DNA from: Capsicum annuum
Taxonomy: Eukaryota; Streptophyta; Magnoliopsida; Solanales; Solanaceae
NCBI RefSeq assembly: GCF_002878395.1
Contig: NC_061118.1
Location: 510,140 to 574,139, forward strand
Reading direction: 5' to 3'
Length of the DNA: 64,000 bases
Under the pieces are notes generated by a model that did no database searches, had not been told where the DNA came from, and saw nothing but the letters and a program-made list of their open reading frames with translations. Shown piece by piece: positions 11,975 through 23,900 of this stretch; positions within the stretch are counted from its first letter, which is position 1, and each line of letters begins with the position of its first letter. A program made the position numbers and the translations under genes.

Positions 11975-14900
11975 ATGCCAACCGTTAGCGTTGGAAGAGA
12001 CCGTTTGTTCGAAGCCCTAGGCCGTACTTACAGTGAGTTTAATTGACGCATGAAAGTAGTACTTTCAATGTTAGATTGAAAATGAAATTGAAATTGGAAC
12101 TTGTTTTGTTTTTTTTTGGTATGGATTTTCAGCTGATGAAGAGTTTGATGAATTGTGCTTCAAGTTTGGTATTGAGCTCGATGATATAGTAAGTATTACT
12201 GAATTCCTTATTTCTGACATTTGAATAGATTTTATTGAGGGGAAGCCTTGGAGTAACAGGTAAAGTTGCCGTGTGACCAGGAGGTCACGGGTGTAAGTCT
12301 TGGAAATAGCCTCGGATATGGGGAGCCTTGGAGTAACTCATAAAGTTGCATCCATGTGACCAGGAGGTCATGGGTTCAAGCCTTAAAAACAGGCTCAGAT
12401 ATGGGGGATCCGTGGAGTAACTTGTAAAGCTGCTGCCATGTGACCAGGAGGTTACGGGTTCAAGGCTTGAAAATCGACTCGAATATGGAGAGTGTTGGAG
12501 TAAGTTGTAAAGCTGCCTCCATGTGACCAGGAGGTCACGGGTTCAAGCCTTGGAAACAACCTCGGATATTGGGGAGCCTTGGAGTAATCGGTAAAGTTGC
12601 TGCCATGTGGTCATGAGGTCACGGGTTCAAGCCTTGAAAACAGCCTCGGATATGGGGGTTCCTTGGAGGAACTAGTAAAGTTGCCTCCATGTGACCAGTA
12701 GGTCACATGTTCAAGCCTTGGAAACAGCCTTGAATGCAAGGTCAGACTATGTAGAATACACCCACCCCTTGTGGTGGGGCCCTTCCTTGGACCCTAGGTA
12801 TAGCGGGATCTTTAGTGCACCGGACCACTTTTTTTTTTTTTTTTTAATGAATAGATGTTGTTCTTTTTGTTTTTGTATGTATGGTTTTAGAATATGCATT
12901 TTGTAATTGAAATATTACCCAAGTCTAGTGGAGGAACAAGGATTTTCACTAAGAGGTTCAGGATACAAGCTTTATATCCAAGAAGTTGTGAATTGAGCAA
13001 ATTTGATGCTCCTGCATACTCATGCATGAGGAGATGTTCTTATACCTGTCTTGAATTAGAATATGCATGTGTAAGTGGCGGAGTTAGGATTTTTGCTAAG
13101 GATTGAAAATGTGTCTATCGGAAACAACCTATCTACTTCTTCTGAGGTAGTGGTATGGACTGCATACATCTTACTCTTCCCAGATCCCAATTAGTGGGGC
13201 TACACTGGGTATGTTGTTGTTGGTTGAAAATGTGAATTTTCAAGGTCGGGTAGGAATCTTCCCTCCTTTCGTAAAGGGCCGGGATGTCTTTGTTATAGAG
13301 CTTTTCCCTCTCCCATCGACTTGCACCTGTGAAAACTTGTCAAAAGAAAACCCAATCGATCAAAAAATTTTTTGGCAATAGTGATGAAGCCGAAGGGGTT
13401 CAAGATATACTATATATAAGTAAAAAATAATTTTAAATAATTTATTAACATTATACCTTTCCACTCCTACATCTGTCCCATTTGATAGCTTCATTACTAT
13501 TTTGGAATCAAAGTTTTCTTTCAATGATTGTGATTTTTTTTTTTTGAAGTATTGTATAAAATTTTGTTATTTAATAAAGTTGTCTGTGGTTTCCAAGTAT
13601 GTAACGTTATATTCAAAAAGTTGTGAACTGAGCAAATTTGATGATGCTGTAAACTCATCACACACGAGAGATGTTATTCGGACCGGTAACATTCTGGGGG
13701 TATAAGGGTAATTTGTATAGTCGTATGTGTTTCCTCTCGTCAACAAGTTTTTTTGATCCAAGCATTGTGTTGTTGGTTTTCTATTGAGTTTATGCATTTA
13801 TGAAAAATGTAGACAACAGAAAAAGCAATACAGAGAAAAGAGAAGCATTTGGATGAAGAGGGGACGGAAGACGATGGAGAGACCATATACAAAATTGAAG
13901 TTCCGGCAAATAGGTGGTCTTCTCTGCTTTTCATAATTACATTGCTGAATCTATTTTCCTGAGTTTGTAGAAAGTTTTGGAGATTTTTATTATGCTTTGA
14001 GTAGTTGGAAATAAGTATAACTATTTTCTCGGTTATCAAAAAAAGTATAATTGATTTTCTTTGGTGGCTTACTAGCATTTTGCACTTTAGTTTAGTGGAG
14101 TGTCTTTTTTTTTTTAGAATGTTAAATTATTCGTTATCCGGAGGATAACAACTCTGCTTTTACTTTAGACACTGGCAGTGTAATATGTCTTTATTCAAAC
14201 TGGTATTGCAGATACGATTTGCTTTGTCTTGAAGGACTAGCTCAAGCTCTCCGAATATTTAATGGGCTTGACCCCATCCCAACATATAAGGTGGCGAATA
14301 TTGGTAAAGAATCTATGCTTGAAATGCATGTAAAAACAGAGGTACTACTTGCTAAAGTAATGTCTGTGCTAAGTATTTTACAACCATTAAATGTGGTAAA
14401 GCCTAGTTGGTTATAGAGATTTTTCCTATTGCATTGACATTTCTCTTTTCCTGATTTAGACATCCAAGATTCGCCCGTATGTGGTATGTGCTGTTTTAAG
14501 AGGAGTAACATTTGATGAGGCTAAGTACAATAGCTTCATTGATCTACAAGATAGGCTGCATCAAAACATTTGCAGGTATTTCTAGACTATAAAGGCAGTT
14601 TGAAATTCCTATTAACTTTTCCTTTTCAACTGAATTTTCTTTTATTGTTTAGGCATAATATAATAAATAATTGCCCCAAGCTTTCGATATAATGGTAAGA
14701 GTGCAACTTCTGATGTGTGGGTTAGGCACACGTTACTGGTTAAACCAGACCATGCTGCGAACAGAAGCTTGGTATTTAAGTGGAGAAGGGTAGAGGGACG
14801 GGTTTATTCTTCTAAGTTTCAAATGAACCGTTGGCCCTTAAGATTTCTCGATTATAAAAGATAATCAAGTTATTAAAATTTTGCTCTTTCTAAACATGAT

Positions 14901-17900
14901 ATTAGAGCCAACAAAAATGTCGGGTTCAAATCTCACCTCCTTAGAAAAAGATCTCCAGTGTTTGGCCCAAGAACAAGAATCAAGCCACACGTGACGGGGC
15001 TGTTGATACATAAGATAATTAAGTGATTAAAATGTGTTCTTAAAAACTTAAGCTTAGATGCATTCTCGTAAAAAAACTTAATCTTAGATGAGATGGTTTC
15101 ACACTTCAACACCTATTTAATTCTTTTAATTTCCTTGGTATCTGTTAGTCCTACATGATGTCAAATTTTGGTTAATGACATCTTTAAGCATGGCGATCAT
15201 TGGATCTTTTTGTTTCGGTTGTAAAAATACTGTAAACCTTTTTACTTATGCGGTCTATTCTTAGCTCTCATGAGGAATCAGCGAGTAGATAATTTTTGCT
15301 GTTTTTTCTGAACTTATGTGAGAACACGATGCTCCTGTACATGTTTGGATCCTTCAGTTATTCTTTTTACTCTTGATGGGAATTTTACTTGTAAAGAAAT
15401 TATATAGAAACCTTAGGTTGGTCAGTAAATGAGACTGGATGAAACAATTACTTTAATCATGCGTGTTAAACTTATTTGTTGTGAAAAAATAAAAAGAGCC
15501 TTGGGGATTTCTATCCCATGATTTCTGTGCCTTTCATTACAGGATTACTTTAATCATAGAAATCCCATGATTAATCATACTACTTTTGAGTATTTTGGGG
15601 AATCACATCCTTATTATCTAAGAAAGTCCTGCATATGTTTTCTCTTGCTTACGTTTGGGTACTCATTGTTTGTTCTCTTTTTTGCTTTTTTTAGGCGAAG
15701 AACCTTGGTGGCAATTGGTACCCATGACCTAGATACAATTGAAGGACCATTCACATATGAGGTATATGCAAGTTGGTACAGCTAACTTGTTTCAAAGTTA
15801 TTCCTGTATCGCTGGCTCTAAATTAGAGTGGCACACTGATTTTTCTTTATGTATTTGGTTCTTGTGTACTGCATTCTTTTCCCAAGTAGTTTCTGATGGT
15901 GGATGTTTAAACTTTCTCCCCTCTAATTTCAGGCCTTGCCTCCTGCAGAAATAAATTTTGTGCCCTTAAAGCAGGTAATTGGTTTGTTTTAGCAGTTGGC
16001 TTAGGTTATGGTGGTGTTAAAGCTGATATTTTGTGGTTGATTTTTCAGACCAGAAACTTCAGAGCTGATGAGCTGATGGAATTTTACAAAGTAACTTATC
16101 CCTTTATTCTTTGTCTGTGTTGTTGTTCTTGTTATTATCTTGAAGATTCTTTTAAATTATTTTTTTTACTTTAAAGACATCCCTAATACATCATTGCGGC
16201 TTATTTGCAGTCTGATTTGAAGCTGAAGAAGTTTCTGCACATAATTGAGAATTCACCTGTGTACCCTGTTATATATGATTGTAAAAGGTATCCAGTTTAC
16301 AAATGAGCCTTTTGTTGCATGCCCAATGAACTATATGCTTTTTTGGTAAAGTAATAATTCATTTATAATAATTGTTGGAAACAAAAAACTAGTTGGAGAC
16401 ATTAGTTGAGGGTGTTTTGGTTAGATCAAGGGGATTCAAACTCAATTCTTTTGTAGAGTAGCAAGTTGCAGACAGAAAGAGAGATTCTACAGATTCCGTG
16501 GATGTGGGAAGGGAAGTGGCATGAGGGGGTGGAGGGGACAGAAGAGGCGTCTTAGGTTTCTATGATCTTTTATTTAAAGAGGAAGCATGGTGAAGACAAA
16601 AATTGGGAGTTTAGATTTTTAATCAGGTAGGGGAGGAAAAGAGGAGGTGAGGGAGGCGATGGTTTATTGTGTGGTGGGTAAAGCTTCGGGGCGAAATGGG
16701 TTCACGTTGGCATTCTTTTAGCAAGGTCGGATATAAAAGGGAAGGAGCAACGAGCTTCAAGAATTATATATCTATTCTCCTAGTGGGAAACATCTAGGAG
16801 ATAATCTATAAGGTGCTTTCTGTTGGACTAAAGAAGGTCCTGGACGAAACTATGTTTACTTGCCAAAAAGCTTTTGGTGAGGGACAGATTCTAGATGAAG
16901 TTTGGCTACTATCTTCTACAACTCATTATTCACTCTTTGTTCTGCAGGACTGTGTTGTCTTTACCACCCATTATTAATGGTGCACATTCGGCCATTTCAC
17001 TGAAAACAAAGAACGTGTTTATAGAATGTACAGCCACAGATTTGACGAAGGCCAACATTGTTCTGAACACGATGGTAGGAGCTAGATGCTCATTTTCTTT
17101 TCCTCCTTTGGTATGCTGGGACTCTGACTAATTAAATATTATATGTAGGTAACTATGTTTTCAGTGTACTGTGAGCGGAAGTTTGAAGTTGAACCAGTTA
17201 AAGTAACATATTCTGATGGAAAATCGTTTGTGTATCCCGATCTTTCAATCTACAACATGAATGTGCCTTTGTCCTACATTACTGGCATTATTGGAGTTCA
17301 ATTGCCAGAGGAAAAGGTATTATAGAGTTTTTCCATTCATGCTCTCTTCTTATCTCTTCTTTATGTGTACATAAGTTTCTGTCATTTTATCATCTTATTA
17401 TCTTCATGACAGTTATGATATTGGTCACAAATGTTCTGCAACTTCCAATACTTAAGACCTTCAGCATTTGGCCGACAGAAACCAGTGCCTATGGCAACTA
17501 TAACAAGTCCACATGGTTGCATTGATATCAGTGTATAGTGGTGGATGTCATTATGCTTGAAAAAATATCAGGGTGTTTTTCTTTGTCTTTAATATAACTC
17601 AATACCTTTTAGGAAAGTAGGACATCCCAGAAATGCATCATGTACAATGATAACTGATTTTCAGTGACAAGTTAGTTACATTTCTTCTTGTTTCTTTTTC
17701 TTTATCAAAAAGCGATGATAATTGTTTTTTTGACTACTTCCATGTTTGTCGTGAAGCAATGAGTACCAATTCCCTTCCATCAGATTGATGGAAACAGTGG
17801 TACCAATCACTGTACTAGAACATCTTTCTCTTAGCTGCCACTAGATGGGATTTCGAAAATATTCTATAGCTTGGTTTATTTGGAAGGAGAATTGTGCATA

Positions 17901-20900
17901 ACTATATGTCCATTTGGATGAAATTGCTTTGAAATTTTTTCATCACGCACAAATTTTCTTGGAGTAAGTGTGAGATTTAGCGAGAATATATATTTTTTTC
18001 GGAGAATGTATAGTTTCGGAGAACTACTAATTTGCTACAACAGTCAATTTTTCAGTATTGGGGCGGAATAGGTCCAATTAGAATGGATGGTTGTAGGGGA
18101 TTCATATATCCGACTAACTAGTTTTGGGCTGCGGCTTAGATGATGATGATGATGTACAAGTTGCAGCTCTTGCTGCTAAAATTTAAGCATATTCGTGGCA
18201 CTCTGAATGGATTTGAGATTTCCACAATTTTAGCATCCTTTGAAAAGTGAGTAATATAACTACAGTGGATGGAGGCATGGAGCTAATTTCTTTATAGGCA
18301 ATATACATATGAACATTGGAGTCATCAATTTATGATCTTATCCTCCCCAACATTCTACAATGTTAGTATCTCTCAAAAATTGAATCATTTTACTAGAATA
18401 GATGGTGTTATTCTTAGTAGGCAATGTACATAGAATATTGGAGTCATCAATTTATGATCTTATCCTCCCCAACATTTGAAATTAATAGATCTGAATGCTG
18501 TCTTAAGTACTTTGATAGCTGTTTTGGTTTGGGGGGGGGGGGGGGGGGGATTGGGGTGGAGATTATGATTTTATCCATGTTTGGCATATTGAATTAATGA
18601 ATGATGGCGGATGACACAACCAACTTGGAAACCATCTTTTTCCTGATTTACTCTCTAAATCGTAGTAATAAGTAATACCTGCAAATACTTTTAATTGATA
18701 TAAAAATAAAATAATATCTACAAAAATTTGCTCTTTTTGGAAGGCAGAAGAATGCCCTTAAAGCTGTACTCTTTGTGGGGGGGATTCATCGACCTGTGAC
18801 GATGTAGGAAATTGCATTTATGTTGCAAAAAGAACAAAAGAAATGAAAAACAAATTTGAGCATCCGAGTTGCCATCCAAAAGGCTTTCTTTGAATTGCTT
18901 TTCCATGTCTTGAATGTGCTTCAGAAAGTAGCATCAAATGTGAGGCGGCAGTATGATTTTGATTCACTGGCATGGTGTTTGGATATCTCATGAACTCATG
19001 GTACTTCTGTTGACTTTAGTAGCATGTCGTTTCTGGTTCCGCTGCTATAATTTGTATGAGAAGGTCATTCAGAATTTTCAGTACATATTTTTCAAATGCT
19101 CCTCAGAAATTTGTCAGTAGTTTGTCGTCTTTTTTCTTTTATGTGAAGGAATTGTGTTGCTTTTTCTGCTGTATTATCCTGTGAGTAGAAAAGAAGATGG
19201 AAATTTTTCTTTAGACACTAAACAGCCAACAACATTTCAGGTGGCTAGTTTGTTGCATAAAATGCAATTGCGTGCAGAGAAATCTCTATCAGAAGATAAA
19301 AAAGTCAAGTTTGTTGTATTTGTTCCTCCCACAAGAAGTGATGTTCTTCATCCATGTGATGTAGCGGAGGTATTTGCTTTGATGCATTACTTCTTAGAGT
19401 TGCTATCCCACCATAGCTGTTGTGTCTTTGTTCTGATATGGATTCAACCTCTCAATCATTTTCTGAAGGATGTTGCAATTGCTTATGGTTACAATGAGAT
19501 CCCAAAGAGAAAACCTGCATCTTTGAAGCCTTTACCTCTCAGTCAATTCAGTGATCTAATTCGGACGGAGGTAATGTGCTTATACACTTCTATGTTCGTA
19601 TTACTAACACGGACTTCAGGCTATCATCAACATTTATGTCTTTGCAGAAGGCGACATCATTCTCTGTTGTGTTTCTGTATAGTCTCTTTTACATATTATC
19701 TTTAATTAAATTATTTCTTTTCTTGATATCACCTCATATCGGAATATAGTTTGGCACCTTTAGGGGTCGTTTAGTGTGAGGTATAAGTAATAATAGTCCT
19801 TGGGATAAAATATGGGATTATTTTATCCCATGTTTGGTGGAAGATATTAGTTTGTCCCGGGATTATTTATCCCACCATTCGCACTATAGTGATGGGATAA
19901 GTTATCCCATCTACATGGTGGGATAACTAATCCCGGGATAAATTTTTTCCCAACCAAACGATCCCTTAGATTTCGTTAAATAAACTTTAGCCTTTAATTC
20001 AGTTCCAGATAGGAAGAGGCTTTTTTTGGGGGGTGGGTGGGGGGGATGTCACAACGGCTCAATTTTAATTTCAATTTTTTTTTATTTCTGGTTGGATTAC
20101 AACCCCTTCCTGTGCTATGCATCCTTTCTTCATTTATTTTTTTTGATCAGGTATTCAAATTTGGACTTCAATATTGAAGTCCTTTTATTAAGATTTCTTC
20201 ATAGAATGTTGTAGTTAATTACTGCCTATTGAGATGTTATCTTGTTGGACTATATGAAATACTCTTTTTTAAATGCAGCTTAGTGCTGAAATATCTGGTG
20301 GTAGTCGCATAATCTTTCTAAAAAAGAATTAATTTGTGCTTTTCTTCCTAATGAAGTCGCTAGACAGATGAAAGAGGAGATAGTACATAGAATAGAGATG
20401 TTAAACACTTCGAAGAAGGCACATAGTAGTAGGGAGTTTATATTGCATTTGATTTGTTTATTTTCCTGGAAAGAAGATGGAATTGTAAGTAGTTGACACT
20501 TGAGACTCATCCCCATTACTGCTTGTGGTGGTTAAGAGGGTGAGGGCTCCTTAGGTGTATTCTTTTGTTGGGTTAGTGGCACTGTTTACATGGTTGCCCC
20601 CCAAAAAATAGAAGTGGTCCTCTGTGTGTATACTCGATTATGTTCTTGATTCACAAATATTTTTGATATCTTTGCTTCCCGTCTAACTTGATGTTTTTCC
20701 CATTTTAGATTGCAATGGCTGGTTATACTGAGGTGTTAACATGGATCTTGTGTACCAAGAAAGAAATTTCCTCCATGTTGAACCGTGAAGAGGATAGCTC
20801 TGCTGCGATTATTGCTGATTCTCGTACATCTGAATTTGAGGTGAGTCTGCCCTGTCCCGAAAAAAAGTAAATCGTCAATCGACTCTATGGTCCCCATGCC

Positions 20901-23900
20901 AGAATTCCATTATTGCATGATCTAGACCGTTACATAGGAAGAAGAAAGATTTCGATTTCACTTTGCATAGTGTTCTTGATTAAGAAGACAACATTTAATT
21001 TAGAATCTGGTGCATGTGCAATGAGATAAATAAAAGGCTGATCAAAGCATATCAGTTTATATCAATTGTTTTATGCAGTGTCTTGGTGGGCTAAGATTGC
21101 CTTCCCTCCCAATTCACATCTTGGGTGCATCTTGCCTCAATGCCTCAACATTTTTTGAAGTGCTTTTCAGAATTAACACAGGTTTCTTCATGTTTGACTA
21201 GCTCAGATTCTTTGGTACCTTCTTTACCACCAATGACATTGGTTGTGCACTTCTTTCAAATAGTAATTTAGCTTTCACTTGTTTCTTGGAAGCTCTTAGT
21301 GCTGCAGTTCACATGCTCTCTGACTTTTTTTAGACCTAAAAGGTCCAAGTTAGCACTGCAAAAACTTTATACAGAGTGCACAGGTGTAGTGACCTCAAAA
21401 GATGCACAAAAATCAGACGCACTGCAAAAGCTTTGAACAGAGACAGGTGTAGTGACCTCACAAGATCCACAAAATCAGATGCCATGTACTTGAGCTAACC
21501 AGTTAAAAGATATAAAATTGTAAGCTAATTCGAAGCATGGCCACATGTGCCAGTCCCTCATATCTTACTTATTCCTTTTTTAAGATGAAGGTAACCCTGG
21601 TGTCTAGGTTAGCTTGTGCACACTTCGGCTAATTCCATGGGATACCTGCCACCACCCACCAGCAATAGGTAACGAGTAACTCTATCCACCAAGGCTAGGT
21701 TAGATGGGAAGCAATCACAGAGTATTTTTGTCGGGATTTGAACCTGAGACCTCATGGTTCTCAACTCACTTCATTGATAACTAAGTCACACCCTTGGGTG
21801 CGTAAGAATGTATCTTATTCTTCCTTTCCATATATGTCACATAATGCATGAAAGAGTTTTGCTTTGGGACTTGAAAGTAAAGGGAGAAAGTACTTTGCAG
21901 AGGCAGTTAAGCTAGATGATGATAAAATACTTCTTGTTGTATCCCATTCCCCTTCATCCAGTTTAGAAATTTTTTTATTACCTACTTAAAAGAGATACTA
22001 CTTTGTTTACCGTTCTGCTGTTCTTGACATAATTAAATGCAAACTGCTGCAGACCATTTTAATTTGTATTCATAGTTACGTACCAAATGCTGGTAATTGA
22101 AACAGCTATTACTTTACAGGTTGTTCGGTCTACTCTCATGCCTGGACTATTGAGAACTGTGGGGCATAATAAGGACCATTCAAAGCCTATAAAGGTAAAT
22201 GAAGATAGCTAACTTCTGCATGGTTTCACCTGCCATTTACCTTATTGCTTTAAACTGCGAACTAAGCTCAAGATTGCAATTAGTGAATTGTAACTTGTAA
22301 GTAGGGGTGTACAGATCAAACCATTAAGTCAAACCGAACCGACGAACCAAACCAAACCGAGAAAAAAAAACCGACTTATGGTTTGGTTTGATTGGTTTGC
22401 CGTTAGAAAAAAAAATCGACCATTCTTGGTTTGGTTTGGTGTTAACAAAAAAAAAGTCAAACCGAACCCGAATCNNNNNNNNNNNNNNNNNNNNNNNNNN
22501 NNNNNNNNNNNNNNNNNNNNNNNNNNNNNNNNNNNNNNNNNNNNNNNNNNNNNNNNNNNNNNNNNNNNNNNNNNTTCAACTAGTTTTAGTAATTTTCAAT
22601 AATTTGAAAGTAGATGTAGATATATATATATATATATTTAGATTTGGGTCTTTAAGTTGTAATATTTGTTCATTAATTGTTAATTAAATGATCGAAAACC
22701 CAATATAAACTTAAAACCTAAACTGTTCACTCTTCATCTCACTTTTTAGTTTCAAGAGAGTTTTTCGCTCCTCATTTTTTCTTAATTATGGTTTTTCATT
22801 AGCACATGAGTGAAAACATATTTGATCTAGTCTTCGATCACAATATAATTCTAAAAACTAAAGATGATAAAAAAACCCAAAAAAAAAAACGAAAAAACCG
22901 AAAAATCCAAAAAAAACGACTAAAACCTATACCGAAAAAAATAATTTTATGTTGGTTTGATTTGGTTTATAGTTTTAATAAACCGACATGATTGGTTTGT
23001 TTTTTTTTTTAATAAAAACCGAACCAACCCGACCTATGTATACCCCTACTTGTAAGTAAGTAGCATTTCTCACCAAGTCGTCTAATATATTAAATTTTAT
23101 GGCTAACCTTTTTTTTAATCAAGTAATAACAATAGGGCATAAAAAGTGCGCGTATACAAGAAGTATACTAAAAATTAGAGAACCTAACAACAGAACTTGG
23201 TTTTCACAAAACCAGTAAATCCTCTATATCTATAGGAACTTCATGGGTGCACCAAGAAGCAATAAGAACAAAGAGACTATTTCTCAAATAAGCAAATCTT
23301 TCTCAACACCCTCAAAAGCTCTCCTATTCCACTCTCCATATGGTCACACGAGTGCCAAGGGAGCAACATCCCATTCTCTGCTTTTTCTCTTCCGTCTTCT
23401 GAGGGACCAACTAACCATTGAATCTTTCACAGTGCACGATATCACCCACTCAAACTCCAAACCATCTCAGAATTTTCCCCCACAAAGAAGATGCTAACCG
23501 ACAGTGTAATAAAAGACGGTTTATGTCTTCACACTCTTTACACATGAAACACAAACTAATACAAATGATCTTCCTTTTCATCAAATTCTCTGCCATCAAA
23601 GTCCCCCCCGTCCCACATCGAACCGTGGTGAAAAGTTGATTCCTCCCTAGATAGGAGTTCCTGTAATAAGATTTCACTGAGAAAACACCACTTCCTCCCG
23701 TCTGCATCTCCATACATCAACAGTATCCATAAAAACTTTTTGTTGGTTAAGCAATCCCAGTCAAATTTTTAAATTCTCCAACCTCCAGTGTTGTAGATAC
23801 TTCCTAAACCTCAAATTCGAAAGAACTTCTCCCCCTTGCATACTCCATAACCTTGTGAGCTAGTTAAATCTTTTCGGAAATAAATGAACTATAAAGCTTA

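Noticed and set aside
12231..12847. A cluster of tRNA genes
   Set aside because: Box A- and box B-like motifs recur, but there is no cloverleaf or anticodon stem. The sequence continues into a SINE body with tail and target duplication.
13740..14078. 112-codon minus-strand open frame in PheRS beta intron 3
   Set aside because: It overlaps PheRS beta exon 3 in antisense and has no recognisable domain. It is a shadow of the coding exon and intron.
22378..22687. Open frames across the N run
   Set aside because: The frame is kept only because N codons are counted as open. The sequence is transposon arm.
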